A stretch of 64,000 nt of DNA from Annona cherimola (GCA_030490835.1 CM059975.1:5669579-5733578), one strand, 5' to 3'. Positions 23,627-35,892 are shown, counted from the stretch's first letter. Numbers and translations: made by a program. The notes: generated by a model from the sequence alone, not told the origin.

Positions 23627-25239
23627 AATAAATAAATGTAAGTTGCGTAATAATTATCTTCTGATCACCAATAATATTATAGTAATTTGCAAAAACCTCG
23701 AAACGAAGTGGAACCAGTGAGGACTATTCAATATCTGTATAAACGCTGTTTCATAGGTTCTAAAATGAGTAAACAGTTTTAGTAGATTCATTCATGCTTT
23801 TGTTGAGACATCCAAAATGCCATAATCAACTAAGGGATATACTAGCATGTGTCATTTTACACCTTAGTTGAGGGGCACCGAAATTAAATGAGCTCATTCT
23901 GATAATAAAATCAAAATCCATCCCACAAATTTAACTAAGATAACCGAGTTTCATAAAAAAAAAGTAATAAATATGTAGTTACAAAAGGTGTACAATAAAA
24001 TTATAACATAATTGCTTAATTTATATATCAATTTGGAAACTGTTAATAAAATGTCTAAGTTGTTTAAAACATCATTTCTGCGTGGATAAATAGGTACACA
24101 AAGTATTATAATATTTTAATGTTTTTCTGAATAGATCTAAATAATTTTCGTAATTTATAATGTTATATGCATTTTTAAACAAATGTCCCATTGAGTTGAT
24201 TTGTGATAATATGACCTAGAAAATTATGAAGTTAATCCATAGAACCAGTTGAATTTTGATTTTATGGTCAATGCAAGCCCAATTCCATCAGTCAATAGTG
24301 TTTCTTAATTAGAATGCAATATGGTGTACCCTAGCATTTACCATTAACTAAATATACAAAAGATAAAGAATTATGATTAAAAACAACGGTAACGAATCTG
24401 ATTTGAACAGAAACCCAAAGATAAATAACCTTGGTGATTGATTTGGATTTAGCCCTAATGTTTGGGAAGTAAAGGGAGCTTACGAAGATGTTGAGCTTTC
24501 CTTGGAAGAGGAAGGAGACATGCTCCATCAGCTTGACGCGTGCTGCAGTATCCGATACGTCACAGACCGAATCCGCGACGCTGAGACCAGAGCGCGCCCA
24601 TTCGCCCAGGCATCGTTGAAGCTCCGATTCGTTGCGTGCACACGTGTACACCGATGCTCCAAAATGCGCCAATTCCGTGACGATCGGATGCCTGGGGAGT
24701 GAGGACACCAACGACGCCAATAAAAAAAAGTTTAATCAAGACCGTCCATTTGATTTGCAGCCCCGCAAACGAACACTGAAAGGCCTGCCAGTGTCTCAAC
24801 AAAGAGGAGGCTGGAACACGGACATTCTGTCAGGAAGCCAATGTTCCTGACCCCCGCTGGCTTATCTTTTAATTAGGCAATGAAAATTGCATTAATTTTG
24901 TTACAGGAAGGAAGCATAGAGGCAAAATGTCCAAGCTGTAATTATCAAGCTTAAATGTGACATTATAATGGTAGTGTTGCTAGTGTATGTCTATCAACCA
25001 CTCCATATGACAAATGATTTATATTGTTTGTCAAAATTACTTGCAAAAATTAAATTTTTTTTTTTTTGTAATTATAACTTCTTATTGTTTATCAAAAGAA
25101 AAAAAAAACCTCCTTATTGCTTTTTATATATTTGGACGAGCAAGATTGCTGAGGAATGAAGAATATCCAGTGTGTTTTCCAAATCCAAAGCAGCCTAAAC
25201 AACATGCCAAAAAAAGGGCAATAGTTTAGAGGAAAAATA

Positions 25240-25634
25240 AGGTAATTTGTAAATATATTCATATAGTTTGATTATAATTGCAAACATATCCACGTAGTTT
25301 CAAAATTTATAAATTACATCCACATAGTTTGATCATAATTACATATATACCTACGCTGTTAGTGCACCATCACAGCATGGGTATATTTGCAAATATTTAC
25401 AAACTATGAAGGTATATTTGTAAAAATTAAATATACTCACTTAATTTTTGAAATTACAAATATATCCACATAATTTACAAACCTTACAAATAAACTCACC
25501 TCGTAATGGTGGAATAACGACATGAGTATATTTACAATTATGGTCAAACTATATGGAGTAATTTGTAATTTCTAAAACTATGTAGGTATATTTATAATTA
25601 TGGTCAAACTTAATGTGCATATTTGCAAATCACC
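25240..25634. mobile_element. TTTGCAAATATAC-type MITE with 9-bp TSD
   Basis: AGGTAATTTGTAAATAT at the left and ATATTTGCAAATCACC at the right are inverted. GGAAAAATA flanks both ends (25231-25239, 25635-25643). The interior is a series of CATAGTTTGATYATAATTAC motifs in both orientations. It lies in intron 1 of SDR gene 3. Confidence 0.75.
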
Positions 25635-26470
25635 GGAAAAATAGCATACCATGGTGAGCCTTTTTTTCTTTTTTTTTTTCGGTCGTTGAATTGGGAAACT
25701 ATAAAACCATTTTTTTCTCATCAAATTATAAAGCCATTTATTGTATCTTTTCTATCATAAAATGTCAAATGATGAAGTGATGCTTGAAAAGATATATGAG
25801 TAAAATATGAAAATTTAAGGCTAAATTCTCTATGAAGGTGAAAAAAAGAAAGAAAAAAAAAAACTTCATAGTTTGTCTATGGCATCATGGATCAACACTC
25901 CCAAAAATGCTAAAAACATGTCATGCACTGTTCATACTCCATTCAAATTTCAACATGGAAAGATGAACGTCTAAAACTAGATTGATTAATAGCAAGACGC
26001 GTGCATGCATGCGTGCCATCGCCAAGAGCCAACATTTCTTCACAACGCGATCGATCGAAAATTCTTAATCTTCATAATTAACATGGAAAAGTTGTATCCT
26101 TTTATATAAAAAAAGCAACCCATGCATGGAGCAGCGTCGATTGGATATTACTTGCCCAGTACCTCTGTCAAACATATTAAGAAATTAAAGCCCCGGAGAG
26201 AGTAGAATTTTTTTTATTTTTTATTTTTTTGGAAAAAAAGTAAAAACTCCATGCATAATAACCAGTGAGAGAAGAGAAAGAGAAGAGGCAGAGAATATAC
26301 CCAATTCCTTGGGTGCCACCAGTGACGAGGGCTGTCATTCCCTGCAGCGACCATCCGATCTGCTTAGGCACTTCCTCTCCCATCTCTCTAAATATATAGC
26401 TTGAACTTGCTCACTCAAGAAACGAATGCACTAAACCACACCAGCTCCTTGTATCAGGCAGGCACAGGCC

Positions 26471-26483
26471 ATATTATATATAG
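26471..26483 (-). promoter_or_regulatory. TATA box of SDR gene 3
   Basis: The minus strand reads CCTATATATAATATGG about 90 bp before the ATG at 26383. It is the strongest TATA match of the cluster. A functional-looking promoter upstream of a gene with a stop codon raises the chance that it is transcribed. Confidence 0.55.
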
Positions 26484-26559
26484 GAGCGAGGAGGCGACAG
26501 TTGGCACGCGGACGAAATTAGATGAATAAGGCCTACTTCACTTCAATTTCTGTAAACAA

Positions 26560-27300
26560 CCATCATAATTAATTAATTAATACAATTTACTATATTCCAA
26601 TTTCATACACAAATATTTGGGAGGCTATATCATTAGAGAATTATCTATATATAAGTTAGTACGTAAAAGTGTTAAGAAAACTTATAGAATTGATTACAAG
26701 AATATATGTTGAAATATTATTCATAATTTATGTCGGAGAATACTATGATAGGTACGGGTATATTTGATCACATTAATTACTAATTAAATTACTAATTAGT
26801 GAGGAGAAATTTTTTTTACGCACTCTGGTTTTAATTTTATAGTCCACATGACTCTTGCACTAATTAAGATGATATTAATTTATTAGCGGAGTGGATAAAT
26901 TTAATAGAACGATTAGTTAACTCTCATTAAAGATAATAATGGATAGGATTGAGCAATCAGATCACAGCCCCGCATTGCCTGTGATTAATTTTAACAAGTT
27001 CTACAAAACACATAAGTGTTACATACAAGCAGACCCATGTAATTCCTTTAAATTTTAAGATTTTGATCTTTAAAGGAAAGTTAATCTATTTTTTATATTT
27101 AACATCATTTATTTATCTAATAAATCAAGTTTCATACTAATCAAGTATGTTTATAGGTCACATTTATTAGAAAACATATATATTCATATGTAAATTATAA
27201 AAAATGATAAAATATTAATTTTAAAGTAGTATTTTCAACATCCACACTGTCCAAAATATCATTTTTATGTGAATAAATAATTCAATAAAATATTATTATA
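26560..27300. other. AT-rich spacer with family A fragments
   Basis: There is no gene. From about 27,100 family A text appears (TATTTAACATCATTTATTTA and TAAATCAAGTTTCAT). Confidence 0.45.
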
Positions 27301-27505
27301 TTATAATACATGTGTAAATAGATATAAGTATTTTTCATAATTTACACATGAATATATATTATTAAACAAATGTAACCCATAAATATACTTAATTAGAAGT
27401 TTAATATTATAATACATGTGTAAATAGATATAAGCATATTTCATAATTTATACATGCATATATATTATTAAATAAATATAACCCATAAATATACTTAATT
27501 AGAAT
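27301..27505. repeat. 106-bp tandem duplication within a family A repeat
   Basis: Two units beginning TTATAATACATGTGTAAATA at 27301 and 27407 share nearly their full length through ATAAATATACTTAATTAGAA. Confidence 0.8.
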
Positions 27506-27748
27506 GAAATTTGATGTTTTAGATAAATAAATAATATTAATTATAGCTTTTGTGTGGGGCTCGATTATATGCCGTGCACCTTTTTTTTTAAAGTTGCGAT
27601 GTGTCAATCGTAACCATACATTATGCAATTGTGATAATAGCCGTTGGATGAACATTAAATGCGGTGACAGAAAACCAACTGTATTGCTAAGTGGCAATGG
27701 GCATTAGTGAGGCGCATTGAATGCTGCAGCTTGGACGGGACGAAACTC

Positions 27749-29604
27749 GAGGCGTGATCTTCTACGATCGGTCGGTCGAACACGCTATTTCCGACCAACG
27801 CCGAGAGCCGTTGGATCGTGCGGGCTTATTTTCGGCCGTTAGATGAGATGCCGAAAATACTGCTGGCGGAGCAGAGTATTTAATGCTGGAATTTTACTGA
27901 CCAGCCCCCTGTCGGGGAGAAAATTTCCGCCAGCGCCCTCCCTCACCTCTCTCCCTCCCGTTCCCGCGATCTCTCTCGTCTCCCGATTTCTCTCTCCCTC
28001 CACCTCTCCTGCTCCCTCCCGCCCTCTCCCTCTCCCGACCAGCGCCCTCCCTCTTCCTCCCTCCCTCTCCCGATTTCCCTCATCACGCCTCTTTCAGTTC
28101 CCGCGCAAATTTCGATTTCCATTCCCGCGATCTCGTCCCTGCTGTTGCCTGGATTTGGGCGCCGTCGGGCTGTCGTCCAGCTCCGTGTCCGGTGCTGTGA
28201 CGTCTACTTGCTAGGTTGGTCGTTGGCCGTTGGCCGCCGGATCTTCAAGTAGGCACCACTCTGCCGCCTTCTTACAACATTCATATGGTTGGCTTTGGTG
28301 GTACATATGTCCTTGTGATCGTTCAGTAGCTCGTCATTGTCGAATCTCTTCTTACATTCGTGGCATACATGGAGAACCATCTTCTGCAGATGATAGCTAA
28401 GGGATCCCTTCCACATTCAATTTGCGCGGGTGCTGAGAGGGACTCTTTTCAGGGTGTGCAATCGAGGCCGGTAACGGCCAACCAAGAAAGAACTCGGCGT
28501 AGCACCGAACGCGGAGGGGGGGCAGCCGGCAGGGATGAGATCGCGACAATGGAAATGGAAATCAGGCCCCACGAAAACCTCGTTCAACCAAAAGGAGTGG
28601 GTTCTACCCTGCCTCAATTAGGAGGACTTTTATGACAGGAATCGGAGCAAAAGTGAAACAAATAAAAGCAAAAGCAATTAAAGAGCTTTATTCAAGTCGG
28701 ACACCCGCGAAAGAGTATGAACCAAACCCTTCATCACTACGGATCAGATACAAGAGGGAAAGGGAAAGCACGAGGGCTGGTTTAAGGCATGTCGAATCAT
28801 TAGTCGAGGGAGAAGAACGCATAGTTGGTGAATTCGGTGAATAAGCATTCCCAGGCGTGGAACTCTTGCTTGTTGGACGCTTTCCAATGGTAGTTGCATC
28901 AAGCATAAGCGCTAGCCTGATCTAAGGAAAGAGGCAGCATAAGCGGGAGACATGGCCCAACTGCGGACCAACAATCCATAGTAGAGGGCTGGCTCATCAA
29001 TCGAACACGGAGCGGAGCATCTGGGGCGGAGAGCAGCGCATTAAAAAAAATCACAGCAATGGAAATCGAAACCGAGAAAGCGCCAGTCGACGGCACGGTA
29101 GGACAACAGTCGAAGCCCACAGCAGCCCAGAGATCAGTCATGCCTAATGGGTGGGCGTTCCCCATTTTCTAGTCACATCATGATCTAAGCCTTTTTTCTT
29201 TCATTTTTTTTGGAGCAAACTTAGCTTGAATGTTCCGTGTTTTAGGCTTCTTGCTGCAAGAATCATGGTTGGTTCTTCCATATTCCTTGCTAAACTTGCC
29301 CTACACTCACTGTGCATTGCTATGTGGAAGAGGGAGGGCGCTGGTTGGGAGAGGGAGAGGGAGAGGGAGGAGGGAGAGGGCGGGAGGGAGCAGGAGCGGT
29401 GGAGGAGAGAGAAATCGGGCGAGAGACAGAGAGCAGGAAACGAGAGAGAGCGCGGGAATGAGAGAGAGAGAGAGAGGGACGGGCGCTGGCGGAAATTTTC
29501 TCCCCGACAGGGGCTGGTCAGTAAAATTCCAGCATTAAATACTCTGCTCGCCAGCCGTATTTTCGGCATCTCATCCAACGGCTGGTCGTAGAAGATCACG
29601 CACC
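27749..29604. mobile_element. Pack-MULE-like element, 1.86 kb, 9-bp TSD
   Basis: The ends are GAGGCGTGATCTTCTACGA and the reverse complement of GGTGCGTGATCTTCTACGA. ACGAAACTC flanks both (27740-27748, 29605-29613), the 9-bp duplication expected of Mutator-like elements. The terminal repeats run about 160 bp or more, through a shared stretch containing GAGCAGAGTATTTAATGCTG and then CT-rich DNA. The left repeat carries about 75 extra bases after its first 20. The interior (about 28,200-29,200) is GC-richer than its surroundings, non-repetitive, and contains a zinc-finger-like open frame but no transposase. That is the hallmark of a MULE that has captured host sequence. Confidence 0.9.
28204..28416 (-). 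pseudogene. C2HC zinc-finger-like fragment captured inside the MULE
   Basis: This minus-strand frame of about 70 residues contains CHECKKRFDNDELLNDHKDIC, spaced C-x2-C-x12-H-x3-C, followed by a basic tail with VVRRRQSG and LKIRRP. The spacing fits a single C2H2/C2HC zinc finger. It lies in the unique interior of the transposon, so it is probably a captured exon. Whether it is part of a chimeric transcript cannot be told here. Confidence 0.4.
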
Positions 29605-29639
29605 ACGAAACTCACTCTCTGAAAATGACGGAGCGGTGA

Positions 29640-30215
29640 TGCTGGGAGTTCAATTGTATGCACGCGTACTACACTTATTTCTTTTTTTTTTTGAAAATTT
29701 TTTCCGTGAAGCTGTTAATATATTTAACATATTTGTCAATTTTTACTATTTTAAAAAATTTTAAGTATTCTTTTAGATTTGATTTTTAAAAATCTAAAAA
29801 AAATATCTAAAATTTTCAAAATTGGTAAAAATGGATACGTATATAAAAAATATTTAGATTAAGGGTGTGTTTGGGAATGAATAAAATTTTTGGTGAAAAG
29901 TTTTGAAGAATAAAAGTTGTCAAATGATGTGATATGATAGGGATAATAATGAGGAGTAAAGAAGATAAAGTTAAAATAGATAGGTTAGTTGTATAGATAA
30001 TTGTGTAGAAATGATTGAAAAGTAAGGTGGTTTGTGTTGAAAGATGTAAAAAAATAATTAAAAAATAAAAGAGTTATAGAGAACGAAAAGTTTCAGATTG
30101 AAAAGTTCTAGATGAAAATTTTTTGTCATTGCCAAACACCCCTTAAAAGTTTTATAAAAAAAATTTTCGAAAAAATATTTAAAATAGTTGTACGCAGCCG
30201 GAGCGCATACAACTG
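29640..30215. repeat. Foldback element split by a MITE
   Basis: The left arm (TTCAATTGTATGCACGCG, then GAAAATTTTTTCCGTGAAGC) and right arm (AAAAATTTTCGAAAAAATAT, then GGAGCGCATACAACTGC) are inverted. The body matches the AT-rich interior of the 11.7 kb MITE family. It is interrupted by the MITE at 29863-30142. Confidence 0.65.
29863..30142. mobile_element. MITE, GGGTGTGTTTGG family, nested
   Basis: The left end is GGGTGTGTTTGGGAATG and the right end GCCAAACACCCC, flanked by TTAA on both sides (29859-29862, 30143-30146). It sits inside the foldback element and is therefore the younger insertion. Confidence 0.8.
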
Positions 30216-30295
30216 CAACCCGTGTTTATGTTGCTGTAAACTGAAGGGAAACCTATTCGCCATTAGATGATTGTCACTGATGCGGGTACATACCT

Positions 30296-31268
30296 CTTGA
30301 TACCGTCCATGGTCAATGATTTTCACATGTTAATTAATTGGCATTTGTAAAATAGGCATCATAAATTTCAAATTCTTACAAAATAAATTCTAGTTAGATA
30401 TGATTGTCAATCAAGACAATGAGAGGCTTTTAAGTTGTCTTAATTATTAAGGTATTTGGCCCTGAGCATAGCTTAGTTAGTTTCACATTCTGCCTTATGT
30501 ATCAGAGTTCCAGAGTTTAAACCTTATGAGGAATGTTGTTTCCCGTTGAATACAATTCAGAAAAAAAAAAAAAAAAAACTCTTCAAAGCATTTTATACAA
30601 CTACTTACCTACGGGAATTTTCAATATAAGAAAATGACCTCTAAACTAAAAAAAATTACCATTTTTCATATAGAAGAGTACGAAATAATGAAAAAAAAAT
30701 TATTTTTCTTAGGGTCGTTCTCTGATGGTTGAACTCCAACCCACAAATTTCAGTAATTTAGGTGGCTATTGGTGAGGGTGAGAGGGGTGGCTGCAGGCGA
30801 TTAGGGAATTTTCTTTAATGTTAATTTGCTATTTTTCCCATGTGAAATATAAAGGTGGGAATGAGGCGAGTCACTCTAGCAAATATAGGTGGGAATTGAG
30901 GCGAGTCACATGTGCAAGACCTATTTTTGACTGAAATCAAAATTTTCTATCCGAATTTAAAAATAGGGTTAGGAATGATCAACTATGTCCTAACTTGAAA
31001 AATCCGGACTTGCCTTGTATATATTATTTATTATAAATTATAAGCATATTTTTATTTTTATTCTCATTTTCTTTCAAAATTCTCATATTATTTATTATTA
31101 ATTACATTAACAAAGTAAAAAATTACGTATAACTCTTATGTATAACTGTAGTTTTTTATCATTTTGAAAACTCTCACAAAAAATATTATTATTTTAGAAA
31201 AATATTTTTATAAACGCCAAAATCCATTCTAAATAAAGTATATTTTACTAACCTATTTTAATAAAGGC
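30296..31268. repeat. Older dispersed duplication, copy 1
   Basis: This stretch matches 33374-34322 in order from CCATGGTCAATGATTTTCAC through the SINE-like unit to TTTTAATAAAGG, with many substitutions and small indels. It is clearly much older than the 4.35 kb duplication. No coding region is evident. Confidence 0.75.
30465..30577 (+). mobile_element. SINE-like unit with A/B-box resemblance and poly-A tail
   Basis: AGCATAGCTTAGTTAGT resembles a polymerase III A-box region and GAGTTTAAACCT a decayed B-box (GGTTCGAANCC). The unit ends in an 18-base A run. The related unit at 33517-33630 shares both boxes and the tail position. Confidence 0.5.
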
Positions 31269-31546
31269 GCATTGACTAATATTTTAGGATACTTGTACCA
31301 TTGAAGCTGACGATCCGGATCCATCAAACTGTAAAATGACAAGGCTCCAATTACTCTGATTTAATCAAAATCTGCTTATTGTTATTAAAGATCAATTTTT
31401 TGATAAGCCCAATCAAGCCATCCATTTCCAATTTAACTTTAATCTGATTTATCCGCCACATTGTCAATGCATATGACCAATATGTGATGATCTTGATAGC
31501 ATCGAGTAATCTGATTACAAACCCATATTGTCAATGGTTAATTTTA

Positions 31547-32024
31547 AGGTTTTTTTTTCAAATATACCTACTATGTTTGACTTTAATCTTAAATATACTC
31601 ATTACATTTAAGAAATTCTGAATATATCTATTATATTTGCATATATTTCCAAAAATGCTCACTCCATTAAAGGCGATTAAGCAAGTCAATAGTCATCCGT
31701 TTAATGTTGGTTACAATTTCCTAAATGCCAAAAATACACTTGGTGTACAATAATAAAAGATGAAATGAAATAAAATAAAATAGAAATGAAATTAGAGCTT
31801 TCCATATTTAAAACTTTTGTACAATTACGGAAACAGTGAGTTGTAATATTCAAAATTTTAAATTCAACCTTAAATTTGATGGGCACATTGGTAATTTCAC
31901 GAATGAATTAATGACGTTTAATAACGTATGTAACAAAGTGAGGATTTTGAAGGTTACACGTAAACATAGCGGGTATATTTGAGATTAGAATCAAACGTAG
32001 TGGATATATTTGGAAAAAAACCCT
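31547..32024. mobile_element. hAT-like MITE with 8-bp TSD
   Basis: The element starts AGGTTTTTTTTCAAATATAC and ends in GGAAAAAAACCCT; TAATTTTA flanks it at 31539-31546 and 32025-32032. The arms carry inverted ACTAYGTTTGAYTYTAAT motifs. It is non-coding. Confidence 0.75.
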
Positions 32025-32054
32025 TAATTTTAACCATTTATAGAAAACAAGGTG

Positions 32055-32390
32055 TTAATCAAGTGCACCCGGGAGCATTGGGCCCCAATGCTCCTGGGCG
32101 CATGTACCTATTCTTTTATTTTTTTATGAACTTTTTTAATCTAAGTGTATTTAACATATATATCAATTTTTACTATTTTCGAAATTTTTTAGATATATTT
32201 AAAAATATCCTAAAATGGTAAAAATTGATTGACATGTTAAATACAATTAAATTAACATTTGTGTAAAAAAATTTTAAAAAAAAAAAAAAAAAAAAGTATA
32301 TACACCCGGGAATATTTAAGCTCAATGCTCCTAGGTGCTCCCAGGTACTCTCAAGTGCACCTGATCAACACCCTAGAAGTGCTCCCAGGT
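32055..32390. repeat. CCCGGG-type foldback element, degenerate
   Basis: The left arm holds GTGCACCCGGGAGC and a near-palindrome GAGCATTGGGCCCCAATGCT. The right arm holds ACACCCGGGAATATT and CTCAATGCTCCTAGG. The interior is the AT-rich body shared with 11718-12127. It abuts the hAT MITE on its left. Confidence 0.6.
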
Positions 32391-32625
32391 GCTCCCTGGT
32401 AGCCCATTCGACAAATGATGACGTGATGAAATTGATGCATTTGACTCAATCAATTTTGATAGATTCTCCGAGTCGGTTAGCATTAACTTGCAACCTAACG
32501 AGTTGTAGCCACATGTGGGCTAATGGCCGAAAGGAGTTTACCTTTTTTGGCGTACGAATTCAAACTTACGATGTCTGGATTTCCAATCTAAACTACACAA
32601 TCTCACATGCAACCGTTTTCATGCC

Positions 32626-33344
32626 GGGGGTATAACTTGGTTAGACAAGGTTGGAGTCTACCTAAACCGTAACCATAATTATACATATTAGTTCAGGTTC
32701 GGATTAACTGAAGTTCATGCGTATTTCGAGCTTGATTTCGGGTTAATTCGGGCTCGCATTTGGCTTAAGCTTCAAATTTTCTATTATTTTGTTTTTAAAA
32801 TCTAATTAGTTCATATTTTTAAATAATGTAACATATCATCAAAATGAATAAATCAAAATAATATATTGTTAAGTATATTACAACTTTGATTTATAAAGCA
32901 GTATAGATGACAATTATTTGTTATAAATTGAAATTAAAATTTTTTAATACATTAAATTTTAATAAAGAAAATTAAAAGAAATCACTAATTTACAAGTTTT
33001 GTGAAAATAAATGAATCAGCATATGTCCAAAATTTTTAAATATAAATAACACTATACATAATTTTGAATTCATCTTTAATTAAAGTATTTAAAATAATGA
33101 AAAAATAAAGAAAATTATTAGAGTAGTTATCCAAGACTATTAAAAAATAAATAACATAGAATAGATATGTTTAATGATTAACATATATATCAATTGAAAA
33201 TATATCTTAAGAGTACTATGAGAGTATGTATATATGCATGAAAGAATATATTAAAAATATATAAAAAATAATCTCCGTCGAGTTCACATGACCCTAACCC
33301 AAGTTATTTTACCTTATATAACCTGACTCTAGTTACACTCTTAA
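32626..33344. mobile_element. Probable hAT-like element, degenerate
   Basis: The left end GGGGGTATAACTTGGTTAG and the reverse complement of the right end AAGAGTGTAACTAGAG are similar. The flanks TTTTCATG and ATTTCATA match at 6 of 8. Subterminal AACCTGACTC/GGTTCGG motifs are arranged as in other hAT MITEs here. Confidence 0.45.
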
Positions 33345-33373
33345 TTTCATATGATTGTTAATGGAGTGAGTAA

Positions 33374-34322
33374 TTACCTTTTAATGACCATCCATGGTCA
33401 ACGGTTTTCACATGTTTAATTAATAGGCACTTGTAAAATAGGCCTTATAAATTTCAAATCTTTACCGAAAAAATTCTACTTAGATACAAGAGACTTTAAT
33501 TCATCTTAGCTATTAAGGTATTTGGCCTTAAGGATAGCTCATTTGGTTTCACATTTTGCCTTATGTATTAGGGTTCCAGAGTTTAAACCCTATAAGGAAT
33601 GTTGTTTGTGGTTGAATGTAATTTAAAAAAAATCTTTGAAGTATTTTATCTAGCTACCTATAGGAATTTTCAATATAAGAAAAGGACCTTTAAAACCAAA
33701 ATTTTTTCCCTTTTTCATATGAGGGAGTACGAAAACGATGAAATTTTTTTATCTTGCTTAAGGCCGTACTCCGATGTTTGATCTCCAACCAACAGATTCC
33801 AATGATTTCGATGGCTGAAGGTGAGTTGGTATTTTTCTTTGATATTAATTTGCAATTTTCAGCTATATGCAATTTAAGGGTGGGAACTAGGGGAGGTAAA
33901 CCCGTGACTCACCCCTAACTTTGTCTATTTTTTACTGGATAAAACTAATATTTTCTGGGCCAATATAAAAAAAAAGTCATAAATTTTGAACTAAATTTAA
34001 AAATTGGGTTGTGAGGGGTTAACTATGTCCCGACTCAAAGAATCCAACTAACCCTATATATATTTATTTATAATAAATTATCAGATATTTTTTATTCTTA
34101 TTCTCATTTTCTTCAAAATTTTCACATTATTTATTATTAATTACATTAATAAGATACAAATCAATAGCATAAATACATATATATAACTATTATGCATAAT
34201 TGCAGTTTTTCATTATTTTGGAAACTCTCACAAAAAATATTATTATTTTAGAAAAATATTTTTAGTAACACCAAAGTCCATTATGAATGAAATATATTTT
34301 ATTAACCCGTTTTAATAAAGGT
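33374..34322. repeat. Older dispersed duplication, copy 2
   Basis: This is the counterpart of 30296-31268 in the same order and orientation, with many differences. The two copies are separated by younger elements at 31.5-33.3 kb. Confidence 0.75.
33517..33630 (+). mobile_element. SINE-like unit, second copy
   Basis: GATAGCTCATTTGGTTTCAC corresponds to the A-box region and CAGAGTTTAAACCC to the B-box region of the 30.5 kb unit. The A tail is short (8 bases). Confidence 0.45.
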
Positions 34323-35460
34323 ACTTTACATTTGCTCTTTTTTTATTGATGCTTCTGTGTCGTTTTAATAGTGATATTTACTTTTTAATTAGTAAAATTT
34401 TAAAGCATACAATATTTAGATTTCGCATAGATGTGTCTTTTTGTTTAATAGATATATAAATTCTTAAGATTATTTTACTTAACCCATAATGTTTACCCAA
34501 GATAAACTCAAATTTTAGCTCGAGATCTATTGAAAAAAGGTGATGATCAAACCAATCTTGCCCCAGCCCCGATGTAAAAGAAGGTCAAATAAAATTTTTA
34601 AAACGTAGGATCACCCACCCTAGTAAATGGATCTTCTTTGTAAAATATCCATAGCAGGTGCACCTTTCCGCAATCGTCATCCCAATTCCCAACACCACCG
34701 TTTCAAATCCGACGGCCTACATTTGATCCGCAGATGGATCAAACACGCAACACATCTTTATTTAATGTAACTGCGTCCATTTTTGCACCTCAATGATTGA
34801 TGAGAAATTTAATACATGTATTGTATATAATATTATTTATTTAATTAAAAAAGTTTCATCCCAATCAAAAATATATATGGACCAAATTTCCTTAAAAACA
34901 TATAGTCATAATTTATAAAAAAATGTTTAGATCTGTTTGCGTGCATTAACATGTAATAATACTTATAAAATCATTTATTCACGTAATGATGATATTTTAG
35001 CTCATGCTGAAAAATACAACTTTAAAATTGACATTTAGCATCAGAGTATTGTATTATGTTAATTTTACACATTTGTGCTATTACAGTTGGATGAGTCATA
35101 TTCAATGATTCATAACAATATAAATTATGCTAATACCATATATGAACTATGAAGTTAATTTTTCATCCATCATCAAGATGGAAAAAATAGATGTAGTTAT
35201 AAGGAAATAAGGTTTCATAAAACCAGAATTACAGGATAGAAAATTATCCATCAACTCTAAGGATCATTGGATTTTTTATGCCATAAGAAACTTCAATACA
35301 AATTTTAGTCTTTGCTCTGAACTAGTATTTCAGTTTTCTATTTGAAAAAAGTATAGGATTTCTTTTCTCTTTTTTTTTTCTTTTTTCGAAGAGTACAGTA
35401 TCGGATTTCTTTATCATCATTTTTCGTCATCTCTATTGAATAAGGGAACCATGTTCTCGT
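34323..35460. repeat. AT-rich spacer with a family A copy
   Basis: The family A body runs from about 34,790 to 35,230, ending AAATAAGGTTTCATAAAACC. The remainder shows no gene. Confidence 0.5.
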
Positions 35461-35461
35461 G

Positions 35462-35690
35462 GCCGTTCCCCAGCGTCCGGCCCGTTTATCCATTTAAATT
35501 TTTTTTTATTGTTATAAAACTGTTATGTGTTTAACTTATATACCAAGTTTTAATATTTTTGTAAATGTGTATCTTCAAAAATATTAAAATTCATATTTAA
35601 GTTAAACATACTTAGAATAATAATTTTATAAAAAAAACCAAAAAAAATAATAATAATAAATGCGTAAATGGGCCGGACGCATGGGATTGC
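35462..35690. repeat. Small foldback element
   Basis: The left arm GCGTCCGGCCCGTTTATCC and the right arm GCGTAAATGGGCCGGACGC are inverted, separated by an AT-rich body related to the 11.7 kb family. Confidence 0.65.
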
Positions 35691-35892
35691 ATAAGATCGG
35701 CAGTCCGAATCAGAACCATAACAAACCATGCAAGTAAGAACTCCAAAACATTTATTCAAAAAAAAAAAAAAAAAAAAGAACTCCAAAACATTTCATTGTA
35801 CTTAAAAGAGTTCTATACAGGGTAGTAATTTTAATTTCCGAGCAATCGATAAAAAGAAACAAAATTACTAAAGAAATACAGATTCACGATGG

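Larger units (their letters stand above)
19910..26383 (-). pseudogene. Tropinone-reductase-like SDR with in-frame stop (gene 3)
   Basis: Five minus-strand exons, all with GT-AG borders and matching phases: 26301-26383, 24484-24691, 20447-20666, 20233-20339 and 19910-20095. The ATG at 26383 opens [20 protein letters not shown] and the cofactor motif TGGTQGIG. Exon 3 gives SNAAK in place of the usual NNAG, the catalytic Ser in ITSVTG, then YSASK. Exon 4 gives [18 protein letters not shown]. In exon 5 a TAA at 20057-20059 interrupts the frame just before RTPARR, after about 218 codons of an expected 267, removing the last strand and the [11 protein letters not shown] segment. The identical stop is in the duplicated exon 5 at 8.6 kb, so it predates the duplication. 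Intron 2 is 3.8 kb and holds several MITEs. It is either a pseudogene or a gene for a shortened protein. The family reduces ketones with NADPH; the substrate is unknown. Confidence 0.88.

Noticed and set aside
27843..28214. Ser/Pro/Leu-rich 123-codon frame
   Set aside because: It translates the CT-rich terminal repeat of the MULE; the mirror frame at the other end is the same repeat.
28420..29165. Possible nuclear insertion of mitochondrial DNA inside the MULE
   Set aside because: Composition hints at it, but I recognise no mitochondrial gene and cannot search. Left as a question in the Pack-MULE finding.
29226..29591. Arg/Glu-rich 121-codon frame
   Set aside because: It is an antisense reading of the GA-rich MULE terminal repeat; low complexity.
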